Origin: Pegea sp. RAD2-039
Taxonomy: Eukaryota > Chordata > Thaliacea > Salpida > Salpidae
Direction of reading: 5' to 3'
Assembly (NCBI GenBank): GCA_034620365.1
Contig: JAQGEQ010000192.1
Location: forward strand, 2,165,001-2,229,000
Length of the DNA stretch: 64,000 nucleotides
Both the position numbers and the translations under genes were made by a program. The notes under the pieces were generated by a model, which was given only the letters and a program-made list of their open reading frames with translations, did no database searches and was not told the DNA's origin. Shown here one piece after another: positions 37,574-50,600 of the stretch (within the stretch, counting starts at the first letter, position 1; each line of letters opens with the position of its first letter).

Positions 37574-40500
37574 GTCCTTTATTTGATCTTTCCTTAATAT
37601 TTTGTGCAATTCTTCTGTTACATAATCTTTTACTGCCGCTATTTGTAACTAACTTGTAATTAGAGTCCGATATATATATTATAATGTTACTTAATTTGTA
37701 ACAAATTAGTGGTTTTTGCCGCTAATTTTGCTGCCTTTGAAGGTTATGGATTCACAACTGCTTTTTACCTTTATTCGCATATTTTTTTCACAAATGTATC
37801 TACTGTAACTTCATTATATGTACCATATATTTAGCTCAAAGTTTCAGCCTCATTCTGCTACAAGCATCTTTCGTTGTTAACTTTATGAAATTACTTCTAA
37901 ATTAAATTATTTTTCTTTCTACTTTTCAGGCCATACTATTAGTGTAGATTTATTAAATATTCGTTCTAAGTTTTAAAATCAATTAAAAAGTTGTTATCAT
38001 GAAAAATTATCTAATTTTATATTAATTAATTTTTATTTGGTCTATCTGATGACAGGTCATGATGTTTTTTGGCTTTGTCATCATTTGGGTTATTTCTGAC
38101 AGAGAAATTTTGCTTTTTTAGTTTTGCATGTTCCGCTTGCGTTTATTTTTTGTGGAATTTCAAATTAATGTCATCTAAATAATTTTCTCTCTGTATTTTT
38201 ATATTTCATAAATCCTATAACAATCAATTTCTTGAACTCAATTTTTTTGCACTAAATTTATATAAATGTAAAAACACTAATCAAGTTACAGTTTTTTTTT
38301 CTCAATTTCAAAAACCTTTTTTTTTCAAATTTAAATCTTATGGAATACAAACGAATGTAAATTTGCAATTCATGTTTAGTTTTTGAATTTTTAATGTTGT
38401 AGCTGTATGTTCAAAAATAAATTTGGGTTTTGTGTTTCGATTTTATTGTTTACAATGTAACTGAAAATTATATGTAGTCTTACTTATCATAACTTTAAAT
38501 TGTTTCAAAAGCTCTAGTCATGGTTATATATAGAACATTAGCTTTGTTTTGTCCAAAAAGACAATTGAAGTAAAAACTCCTTGTGATATCACGGATCAGA
38601 GAGCTCTTGTAAAAATACTTAAATGGCTTAATTAGAAGATTAAACTCTTCAAATCTCCATATTGACTTAGAATTCTGTAAACAATTCGCTGATTTTCTAT
38701 AAGTTTGATAAACTTATTTAATTCATCTATTATTTTCAAAAGTCTTATCAGTTTATAAGAATTTGAGTATTATTTTAATTGCTTTAAAATAAAGCTGTTT
38801 TTAAACTATATTCAAAAACAAACAATTATATTTAATCAAAAAAAGGTTATTTTAGCTTCATAAGCAAACATTTTATTATTATACATAATAACTCATCCAA
38901 AAACTTAAAAGAAGTTTTGTTCAAAAATTTACTTAAGCGTTTAAATCCTTTTGAATAGATTTTATAACAATTATTATTATAAGTTACTAAAAAATGAAAG
39001 AAGTCAAGCTTCAAAATTAGGATAATAATAGAATAAACTCTGTCAGTTAAATAAAAAAAGATTGTGTGTGGGACATATTTAGTTCGAATCTAGACTTGGT
39101 TTTGTAGTGAAGGTCTCAAACTAGTATACCTTAAATTCAACTTCTTGTATTTTTAGGATCAACTTTACAGAAGTATCAGCTTATTAGTTTGAACATCAGT
39201 TTACAGGAAAGAAGAAAATAATTTTTCTAAAATTAATTCAACTCAAATTGATTACTTTTAAATGAATTTATAATTAATTTTGAAGAGACTGAAATAAAAA
39301 AGAGATGGTACAAAACTTTTTTATCTTTATTATTGATTGTCATTTTTGACAAAATGATTCTCTACTTGAGAAGTATAAATAATTTGTTTTAAGCCGAATT
39401 ACAAAAAAAATGTTTACTAACAGAATGATTGAAAATTTAGTATTCAATTTTTATAAAAAGATCTATTTTTAAAGGTTATGCTTTCAAACTTATTTACTTG
39501 GTAAGAAGATTAGTGATGGCAAATTATAAATTGGAAAATTATTCTAAACATAGTTTTTTAAAACATGAATGACTATTGAATCTATGATTTCATAGTTATA
39601 TTTGATCCACCAAAAACCATATAACGTTTAGAGATAATGACAAAATTTGAAAGATAATTTTTGGGTAATATTGCAGTCTGATGTTATTGAACATGCTGAT
39701 GACAAAAATGCATTACTTTTTATAATTAAAAATCATTTTTGATAGTTTAAGTCAATTTTTCCCAAATAAACTTCAATTCTTAAAACACTATTACTTTAGA
39801 CTATGAACAAGTTATTGATTTATTAATTCAGTAGTAGCCATAAATCAAAGCTTGTTTAAAAAAGACATGTAATATTGTGGTTTATCTCACCAAAAAATAC
39901 TGTAATGTTTCTGGACCTATACTTAGAGCAATATATTTTCATAATTTTCCATAACTGTCTTAGTAAAATCTAATCCTGAACATTTTACTAATAACCTAAT
40001 AACTTTTTTAAAAAGAATTTATTCCAGGTTTATTTAAATAAGTTTTATTTAGATAAATATTATTGTTGTTATTTTCTTTTTTATCATATTTAATGTCTAG
40101 TTAAAAAAGTGTGTTCAATTTTACCAATAAAATATAATTAAGTAAAATTCTTTAATTTTATTTCAAAAGCCTCATGAATTATGCAATCAGCATAATAACG
40201 TTGAGATAAAGCCTTGTATGCTTTGTACAACGATTGTAGTAACAAAAGTAATTTCAACTTCAAACAGCTTTTTAAAGAATATTCCATTAATAAAAACTCT
40301 AAACAGATTTAAATAAAAACAATTTTGCAAATAAATTTGTCGATTTTTTCTTAATTTAAAATACTTTATTTTAGAAAAAAAATTATGCTAAAAGCCTTTG
40401 TAACTAGCCGTCTATCAACTAAATTTTTAATACTTTTCAGTTCGAAACGACAAAACCATAAACTTCTCATTAATATTTTATGTTGATTGTATAAAAGATT

Positions 40501-42400
40501 AATGTTTGTGTTTTTGGTTATGAACTCTATTTCAATAACCTGTCCATATTTTAAAATTTATTATAACATAAGACTTTATAAGTTATAAAGAAAGTCTTAT
40601 AAGTGATAACTATAAAAAAACTTTTATAAACTGTATAAGCACAGATAGTTTTATCAGATCAATTACTCGTTGCTTTTCCTAAAGGTTTTTGAGTTTGTTT
40701 GATATTTGATTGTAAATTGTTAACGAATGCTTTTATTTCAAAACGTGTTTCAAGTTGATATTCAAAATACGAAATTATTTATAGAGTAAAATAGAAAGTA
40801 GAAAGATAAGAAATCAAGAATATAAATATCAGCTGTTTTGAAATAAAGAATAATATAGAAGAAATTCATTTTAAACAACAACTGATTTGTTTCGAATAGA
40901 ATTAACAGAAAGTATTCATATATTAATATTAATTATATAATTATCAAAACATCTAAATTTTTGGCCAATTTTCTTAATGATGATTTAAACTGAACTAAAC
41001 ACGACTAATTTTTAAGTCATGAAAATTTGAAAAGTGTAATTGATATTATTAAAAATTAAATAGTAAAACTCAATAGTTAATTTTAAATATCAGTTTTTCT
41101 CTATCTTTTAGCATTGCTGTAATCATTTATTTAAAACAAAATTAAAAGTTTATTTCAATGATTACATAATATAATTTTGAAGGTTTATTCTAAACAAGAT
41201 TAAATAATTATCTGGTCTGTTGCTTTATTTATTGATGACTGCATTTAGATTTGATGATAAGTAAACTCGTAGTAGTTAAAAGGGTGATAAGAAAACCGTT
41301 AAAACCACTTTCCTTTTTGATTAAATAAAACACCATCTAGCGGTATTACAAATTTTAAATAACCAAAAAAGTAACAACCGTTTATAGAGCATCTAAAGAT
41401 ATTAGTACTTCTAGAAATTAATAATAATTATGATAATTAAGATTTATATTTATCAATTAAAACCAAATCAGACTTTTAGAAATTATATTTTTTGTAGATG
41501 AATTGTTATTCTAGTTTGAATTGGTTTCATTTCACAAATTTCTTCTTTATTATTTAAATATATAATTTTCAATTATTGAAGCTACAGATAAAAGAAAAAA
41601 CATTTTTATCAACATATTTTATTTAATTTTATTGAGTTTTATTAGGAATATATCTTGTTTTAGTGTAATATAATGCAAATATAAGATAGCTTTTATTATT
41701 TTCATCTGCAAATGGAATGAGAAGATGAAATTTGGTAGATTAATCCATCATGCTTTGAAAGTCTCATCTCGCTTTAAAGATGCGGCAGGTCAAGCATGAG
41801 CTAGCAAGCTTGAACATCATCCAAGTTTGAGTGTCTTTGCATTGTGGTGACTTGGATATAGTAAAGAATGTAGTAGAAGACCCAAACATAAAACTGATAT
41901 AGCAAAATTTCATCTATACTTTTTGCTACTATAAGCAACAAAGTTTTACAAAAATGTATTTACCGATAAAATACATCTTCAAAGAAAGAACAGGATTGAA
42001 AATCGGTTGAATTACAAATAAAAAAATTGTATATATAAATTGTCTACTGGTATCAAACTGAATCATTTAATCTAATTACTTCTAAGTAATAAGCTTCATT
42101 TAGTTTTTAACAGAATATTTAACTATTTCAATATTACAGTGTATCATGATAGCCCCAGGCTGAAAGTCTAAAGTCATGGCAAGCTCACAACGTAGTGACT
42201 TCATTTGAAAAAAGTAGTTGATCTATTTACAGCTTAGTTTCAGTTATTTTTATATTTAACTAAAAATGTTGATTGAAATAAGCTAGGTAGTTTAAAAGAA
42301 TCATTTCTTTCTTCAACTTGTTTTTTATCTCTTATAGATACTGAAGCATTTTTTTATTTGATGCCAGTTTTAATACAAAAGTATTCATAGAGCAGTTTCA
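37574..42400. other. Intergenic stretch between PDE2A and the fucosyltransferase-like gene
   Basis: Contains the PDE2A 3' UTR and the promoter of the next gene. No coding similarity. A slightly GC-richer island lies near 41690-41900 with TCAAGC/GCTTGA arms; I could not identify it. A lone B-box-like word at 39081-39090 is not enough to call an RNA gene or SINE. Confidence 0.5.
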
Positions 42401-45400
42401 ATGCTTAAAAGATGTTTTTCTATCTCTTTTCTTTTTTGTTTTATTATAACTTTATTTACATCTCAAAAGTTATATATGGTAAGAAATTATTGAGATACTT
42501 TCATTTGATTTTCTGTAAAAAAAATCAACTTACAACAAAAATTTAGACTTTTTACTTAATCTATAAATTGTAATTTGTTATGTAAAACCTATTAATAATT
42601 TGGATAATATTTATATGTTAAACAAATACGAATTATTGCATAAACATATTAGCTTAAAAACATTTTAATAAGAAACTGATACTAAAAAATTCAAAAGTAT
42701 TATTTTAACTTTTTTTTCAGCTGAAAAGCAGTCAAGTTCACAAAGTTGAAGATATTCAAAAAAGAAAGCATACAATATGCGGGAGGAAAGTTTGTAAAAA
42801 TTTGATTGTAAAGCCTGTTTTTACAAATTACAAAGATGAACATAGAATGAAAAATAATTTTAAAGAAATTAACTCGAAAACTGATAAATATTTGCTTCCT
42901 GTTCTTTTTTACAATATGGGTCCAAATAATCTTTTTAGGTGATTAGAAATTCTTGGTGATTTTTAACAGACATATTTATAGATAATTTAACACGTATATT
43001 TTTTTCTCAGGATTTTGAAAGAATCAGTTTCTTTAACAACTCTGCTAAACAGGACTCTAGTAATTCCTCCCTTCCCACATCATCCACGAATGGAGAGTAT
43101 CGTATATGGTACATCTTCTTCCTTTTAAATAACTTGAAGCTCATTTCACTTATTGGGTAGAAAATGAGATCAGTGAAATGTTGATGAAAGTTGATATCTT
43201 TGATCAATCTTATACATCCAAAGTTGAAACTGAAGCAAGAAAAATTGTGGATGTAGAACAATTAAAAGAACTATTATCCTATGCAACTTTTGAAAAGTTA
43301 GTTCTTTGATCTTATAGAAGACCAAATCAGATAAAGAGAAAATCCTAATCTCATCTTTTGATTCAGATTTAAATCAGTTTGTAGAAACAAGACCAGTACA
43401 ACGTTGGTATGCGGGAGTATTTTAGGGAAAAGAGTTAAAGGAGTCCAACATTTTCAGCAAGTTACAGGTATTCAATTGGGGAATACCTACAAAATTAACC
43501 AAATACAAGATGAAGACTTGAAAACATCACTTTCTTTGTATGATTTATTCAAATATTGATTATTCTAAGCTAGAAAGTAAATTTAATGTAAGATCATAAG
43601 AACAAAAATCTATTTTTACTTTTCTTAGCTTGGTAAGAAATGACTTTAGAGGTAAAACCATTTCGTCATCTCACAAAAACTTATTAGGCAGAAATTGCTT
43701 CTTAAAGAGAAAGGTTATCGGCTTGAAAGTAAACCTATAAAGACAAATAAATTTAAACGTCATTTTCATCGTAGTTGAATCAATTGAATTTTTCAATGAG
43801 TAAACAACTACTTGTATCAACAATACATCATCAATTTCTTTAATGTTTTTATTTAACTACTAAAAATTAAGAGTTCCAAACATAAGCTGATAACTTGCTA
43901 TTAGTAAAAAGCTTTACATCAAAAGTGTTTTTTTAATTATCGATAACTTTTGGTAAATTCAAGAATCTATTCCCTCTTAAAAAGTTTTGTTTAAAAAATA
44001 TGATTTTCGTAAACAATTTATATATAATCCTGCCTGCTTCTTCATTCTGTTATTTTTTTTTAGATTTGTAACATCTATGTCTCTGCAGTGTTCCTATTTT
44101 TTCTATAAAAATTTTATTAAATTATGATCCTTAAGACCTTTTCATTATCCTTCTACTGACGGCATTTTTGGTTCGCTATTTGAGCTGTATAATTTATTAT
44201 CTAAAGCTATACGTTAACTAAAGTAAATAAGTAAAATAATCTTCTAATAGAGACTTTAAAGCTAAATTTCATGATATTTCTCCTTATTTATTTTGCTGTT
44301 ATCTTTACAGGAACCTTTTAAACGCAATTCACTCAACTGAAGATGAAAAATGCGTTGCCCTTGTTTTAGGGCACAAATGCTTTGGAAGCAGAAATGCATG
44401 GTTGAACTTTTGGACCCCCAAGTCAAAGTATTTTCAACGACCTACAGCTATCCAAGTAAGTTTTTTTAGTCCCCTAAATATAAATTTCTTTTATTACTTT
44501 ATTATTTGAATAAATAAGATAAAAATTATTGAAACATGAAAAAATTCTATATTACTTCTTTTGAATAGATCTTAAATTCTTTTATTTTTTTTTATTTTTA
44601 TTCTGAGTATATCTTCTAGTTTGAAATAACTTAGATTGAAATAACTTAGATTGAAGTAAAGATTGAAATATCATTAAACTTGAATTGATTAATCGATTTT
44701 TTATTTCTTTATAATTATTAAGTAAAAAAAATAACCAAAATTTTGAAATCAAAATCAGGATTTGGCAAAAACTTTCATAAAAGTTTCTTTCAATAACGAA
44801 AGATTTCTTTCAGTGCATTGGAGATTTGAAAATATTGATTGGCTGGATATGTGAGTTTTATATCAATTTACTTATTGTTAACTTGAACAACTGAAGATGT
44901 TTAACTAGAATTTAATCAAATTTCACTTCATGGTGATGTTGTTTGTTAACAAGATTGTCTTGATGAGTCTTTTGATTTATGAAAAAGCGTTTTGTAGGTG
45001 TAAAGGATCAAGACCGAGATCTGTTCGAAGAATAAATCGTCCAATTTGTGAGCTAGTAAAGCAAATAGTTCACAATGAAACTTTTCTTGATGAAATAGCG
45101 ATGAAAATTGAAACATATATGAAACAGCAATCACTAAATTATTTATACTTTGCGGCTCCACCACAGGTATATTGATTTCAGTTTGGTATTTTGATTTAAA
45201 AGCTTTATTTTATGAATATTTATACAATACTGCAGTGAAATAATAAAGTTTTATATTTTAAGGCTTATTTTCGTAAAACTTTCTTTAAAATATAATAAAT
45301 CATCATAATTTGAAATCTAATTTGTTTAACTTTTTCACTAAATTATACAAGAAAATTCTGTTAGATAAAATGAAAAATGGAAACTAATTTTTTATGATCT

Positions 45401-46655
45401 ATTTATAAATATATTCTTTTTAAAATTGCTAGCTTTCAATTATAATGAGACTGAAGATTTAGTAACTAAATAGCCTCAAGCAAAAGTTTATCTTTCTTAT
45501 TTCTAAACTTTTTAGTTAAATTTATAAACTTGATCGGTTGATTACATAAATTATTTCATGAAATTTTCAGAAGTATCCACTACAATCGTAAATGAACTTA
45601 GTTAAGGTTTTAACTATTTCACTAAAATCTTAAATTTAAATTCGTAAAAAATTCTTATAAAAATAAAACGTGTAGGAAGTTTTTCAGACTATGCTTAGAT
45701 GAATCGAGCCAGAATTTCTTGAAATTCTACTTCAAATTACATTAAAAAACGTGTAAAGAAATTTCAAAATATTTGTACTATTATTTTTAGAATGCAAAAT
45801 GACTGATGTTTTATGGTTAAGTTTACAAAACAAGCCAAAAGTGTATTTGACTAGATATTTAAGACTACTTTCTATATATTTAAGATTATACTTTATACAT
45901 TCAACAAAGATATGACTTTAGTTTTGATAAATTTTGAGGTGACATATAAAACTTTTTGAAGTTTTAAACTTATAAATGTAGCTGCTATTAAAACTAATTG
46001 AACTAAATATAAAACTTACTTAATACTTACTTGACACTTATGAAATTAATTTCATCACTAAAATGTTTTCACAAATGTTCTTTCAACTCTAATTAAAAGA
46101 GTTAGCTATCAATTTTTCTAATATTTTCGCCAGCTGAACAACGCTCTTCAGCACCTCCAAACGAAACTAGGAAGTATGTTCTATTCGGATAATGTGAAAA
46201 AATTTGCGGAAAAGTTCTCTAATTGGAGTCATATTTTTGATGATAATTTTTCTGCTTCTTTTCTCGATCAAGAAATATGTTATAGTAAAGATTTTTATTT
46301 AACAATTTTTTTATATTTATTTTATTGCCATTTTATTTTAAAATTTACATTTAACTTTTTATTTCTTTATTTGATAAATATAAATCAACTTGGACAATCG
46401 AATGAACGATCGTTATATTTGTTTTTACAAACATAGGAAGTTCAGTATTCTTAGGAAGTCCTTTATCATCGTGGACTCAAACAGTGATGCTGGACCGCGT
46501 TTCACAGGGTATTTTTGATTATAGGAGCTTATTTGATGTGATTTTAAAAGGTGAGTCACCAATATTATTTCCTTGTGTGCTTAATATAATCAAAGATCTT
46601 AATAAACAGCATTTTAGGCTTTAAAAATAGTCTGAAAAAGCTATTTACTAATTAA
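42401..46655 (+). CDS. GDP-fucose protein O-fucosyltransferase-like enzyme, membrane-anchored, 11 coding exons
   Basis: Exons: 42401-42478, 42721-42938, 43011-43108, 43161-43296, 43367-43537, 44311-44455, 44759-44850, 44998-45166, 46134-46284, 46437-46550, 46618-46655. Sum 1410 nt, in frame, 469 aa. The N-terminus MLKRC plus a hydrophobic run (FSISFLFCFIITLF) is a signal anchor or signal peptide, as in ER/Golgi glycosyltransferases. Family-type motifs: LLNRTLVIPPFPHHPR after a YNMGPNNLF segment (donor-binding start of O-FucT folds), FLSVHWRFENIDWLDMC near residue 300 (the H-x-R loop), INRPICELV, NYLYFAAPP, and near the end LDQEICYRSSVFLGSPLSSW, like the acceptor-side motif of POFUT proteins. 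The glycine-rich GGFGNQ-type loop of POFUT1/2 is replaced, so it belongs to the wider O-FucT superfamily rather than clearly to POFUT1 or POFUT2. Substrate unknown. The small last exon (GFKNSLKKLFTN, stop) is the weakest part. Confidence 0.75.
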
Positions 46656-47637
46656 GAATTAGAACATAAATTTAACAGCAAGATAATAACTGTTGTTTGA
46701 AGGTTTCAAATCAGCATAACACACAAAACTTATTAGAACTAGATAGGCTGATCTAATTATGCTAAGCTTTTTTTAAAAGCCTTGAATAACTTGATAGAGT
46801 TTGCACAACGTAGTAGAGAGTGCTTGTGATTGACCTTTTAGCATCTTGTGGTAAAGCACTTGACTTGTGTATGCTTCTTACAAATATAAACAGTTTTTAT
46901 TTGACTTCAATTTGTAAGTTATTTTTTGTGTAACTGTTACTAATATTCTCACATACATTTATCACTATTTGGTTTTTAGTAATGCTACTTATACTTTAGT
47001 AAAATTATTTTTTAAGCTGGTCTTTAAAGCAACGCACAATTAAATTTTTGAATGATGAGTGTTTAATATTTAACTTTTTCCTACATCGATTATAATAAAT
47101 AATTCTAAGTACGAAGTTTGAATGTTGATTATAAATAAATAAATTAATTAAAAGTAGTCAAAATAGTTCAAAATGGAAAATGTAATTAAACTTTATTTGA
47201 AGAAAAAAGTTTTAATCTAAGTTTTGACAGTCAACAAACCATATATTTGTCAATAAGTCACTTTTAATAGCCTTAAACTCAATGAAATGATTTTAGTAAA
47301 GTCTTATTACTACTAGAACTATGGTTTGATATTTCCTTTTTTCTAGCGGCAATATGAATTAAAACCTTTCTCATAACTATTAAAAACAAATTTAAAAACA
47401 ATTATATATAGTTTAGTTGATCTAATAACCGTTTGTATTTTTCTATATTATAAAATACATAAGTTAAATTGCTTATTTAGCTAAATCAAGCTGAAATATA
47501 ATTAGTTTAGATTATTTTTGTTATAATTTGTTTATCTAAGCTTAATATTTGTATCTCATCCAATATATATAAAAATAAGAATTTTTGAAATATAATAATT
47601 TGAACATAATTTATCTTGATAAAATAGACAAACTATG
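46656..47637. other. Convergent 3' region
   Basis: Lies between the end of the fucosyltransferase-like gene (+) and the candidate last Ena/VASP exon (-). Nothing coding seen. A short A-box-like word (GTGGTAAAGCACTTGACTTG, 46848-46867) resembles the 5' half of a tRNA but has no matching B-box or fold. Confidence 0.45.
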
Positions 47638-50600
47638 TCAAAAAATGGGATATTTTATACTTACGAGAAAATCTTTATGTCTTTGATGTATATTTACTCT
47701 ATTTATAAAATAATAATCGTCAGTCTGAATTAATCCAATTTCAAATGGTTTCCAGATAGTAGCCGATTTCCAAAGCTGACATGGTATTTTCCTGAAGGCA
47801 ACTGAAACCTTTAAATTAATTAGAAAAGATCAAGAAAAGTTTCTACAAATATTTATTAAATATGTTATGAACATATTTTAGAAGTTTTGTTATAAATATC
47901 TGATTTTTGATTTATATTCATCACTATATACTGTTGATAAAAACATGAAATCGATCGAGGAAAACTTTGACGTTTTCTACTTCAATAATTAAGTTTCATC
48001 TTTAGTTTGATATCTAAAATTTGACTGAAAAATATTTTTATCATTTTCTATATTTATAAAGATAAAAAAATAATTTTAGGAGTTTTTCAAATAACAAATG
48101 TTGAACTGTTTAAGATATCTTTTGATAATTTTTGCAATAGTTATTTTTTCACTGTGAAAGTTTAATTTTCATTTAATTATTAGCTACTTTCAGCAAGTAG
48201 AAAGTATCAGTGGTTATAATAATAAAACAATTTGAACTTTAGCTTTAAAAACTTAATAAATCAACAAAATTAAGTAAAGATTTCTGTAAAGAGTTTTTAT
48301 TTTTAGGAATCAATTGTTTTATGTACAACTTTATTTTGAATATATTTTCAATTATATCAAAAAGTTTTTAAAATTTTGATGAAGTTATTAATTTTATATT
48401 AATTTATTTTTTACATATTTGTGTAAACATCAGATAAATAAAAGATCAATTTAAAAATATATAGAAATTCATCTTTAAAAAATTTACTTATTTTGATGAA
48501 GAAAATTCTTTGGACTTATTTTCAGTAAAGTAAACATTTGAGACTTTTTGAAATATGATCTTCAAAACTAAAATAACTTTGATTCATTGCACTGATGTCA
48601 AAATATTTCATTTTTTTTTAACATAAACATAAGTGACAGTTTTATTTAAATTTTAGTTTTTTTCCAGAATTGTCAAACTTTCCGATTTAAAAAGGAAATA
48701 AATTATAAGTAGTTCCTCAAAACTGACTTGCGAAATTCAACATCGCATTTAGAACAATTTAATAAAAATGAAATTCTTCACAAAAACAGTAATTGAACAA
48801 ATGCTCAAGTAATTCGAACTATCGAACATTTGTTTTAACAGATAACAACTGATTTCTGTTCTTTGTCTTTCAACAAAAGAACACAAAAAAAGTCTTTAAA
48901 CAATCGACATTAAAATGAGCATCTTGAAAATTGTAAGTTGAGTTAGCTCACTGAAAAGAGATTTATGCAAGTTATTTCTCATCAAGTTTGTTTGTGAATC
49001 GATATATAAACTGTACAGCTGCAATCTCAGCTGTTACATCAAATCACTGAAGTTATTTCACTTAAAAAATATTAAAAAATGAAAATGTAGCAAATATTAA
49101 ATAATTTGATCAGCACTTTCACTTAAACTAACATGATATTTGTAATACATTGAAAACTGTTCATATTTATACATAAAATGACTTTCTATGAAAATAGTTT
49201 TTATTTCCGTTTCATACTTGAGAATAAACCGGAAATTATGATGAAAAGTAACTGACTAAATTGAAATCATTTTTGATAACAAATAAACAAGATCTGAAAA
49301 CTGATGATTTATAACTGAGCAGTTGATATTTAATTATTTAATTAATTGAAAATTTTTGACATAAATAAGACAAAAGTCTTTTATTTAACCTATTTATAAG
49401 CATCAATTTAGCAAAAGTGAAAATTTGGAGTGTATAAATGAATGAGAAGAGAACTGGAATATTGAGCATTGTTCACTAATCAAACAATTTGCACAAGAAT
49501 ATACAAGACAGTTCTTGAGTAAAATTCTTGATGAAGGTACAAAATATTAGAAAACGAGAAGAAGAAAGAGCAAATTACAAGATTGCTGGTTGAATGGATA
49601 ACGTGGAAACATGATCTGATCACAGAAATAATGCCACCATGATCAGTTTGTTTAAACGACAAATGTTTGATTGCTGCTAAAGTTAGAGTTTTGAATCATC
49701 AAGGAATGAATAGAGACACTTAATTATCAACAGAAGCTGAATCATGAAGGTGCCAGGAGAAATTGTTGATGAAAGTTGTCTATTGTAACTTGACAGGAAT
49801 TTCTAGATGCTACTTACTTCATAATGCAATAAAATATGGAATGAAAACATTGAATGCAATTTGAGAAGTTTTGCAATAATAGTAAAGAGAATTAGATGAA
49901 GGGTTTTAGACGCCACTTGATTGAGAGTAGTACTAGTTAGAAATTTGCTGAGAAGGTTCAACAACATAAGAAGGAATACACAATTGAAAAGGTGGTTTAT
50001 AGAAAAGGGTTTGGAAACAAACCAATATGTAAGTAGACTAACAGCTGCATCTCTTCTGTTGATTTATCAGAAGAAATTGAAAGAGAAGTAACTAGAAATG
50101 AGATTGGTATGTGATAAGAACATCTCATGAAGTCTTCTCATTCAATCAGAACCTTTATTTGTTTTCACGGATAGCTGTAAATTAAATCACAAATTAATAA
50201 CAATTCTTGTTTAGTGATAAAATGTTGAAAACTTCAACTGAATCGAAAAATAAGTTTGATTTCAACACATCATAGTTCAAGATACAGTTTGAGAATTTCA
50301 ACTTAAGAAAATTAAATTGATAAAAAAATAAAAGAAATTGTTTGAAGTGAAAAATGTTACAAGAAAACTGATTTGAAAGTTGATATTTACTTGATGAAAT
50401 ATGTACAAACTTTTATGGTATGTTTAATGAACAAACATTCTTGCTTACCTATTACTAGATAACCAGTAGAGATAGGTTATTTACATTTAAATACAAAACA
50501 GTTTGATACAAACTTTACAGCAAATATAGCTGCATGAAGTGACTTACCTTGGAGTATTTCATCTTTAAATTTCTGCAACTCTAACCGCATCTCACTCAAA

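Noticed and set aside
39081-39090. tRNA B-box-like word AGTTCGAATC
   Set aside because: No A-box at the right distance and no acceptor stem could be formed; too short to call.
46848-46867. tRNA 5'-half-like sequence GTGGTAAAGCACTTGACTTG
   Set aside because: No matching B-box or clover-leaf downstream; perhaps an old SINE fragment but unsupported.
49430-50130. Slightly GC-richer stretch in the last Ena/VASP intron, with small frames on both strands
   Set aside because: No similarity, no splice-supported exon and no repeat structure that I could confirm.
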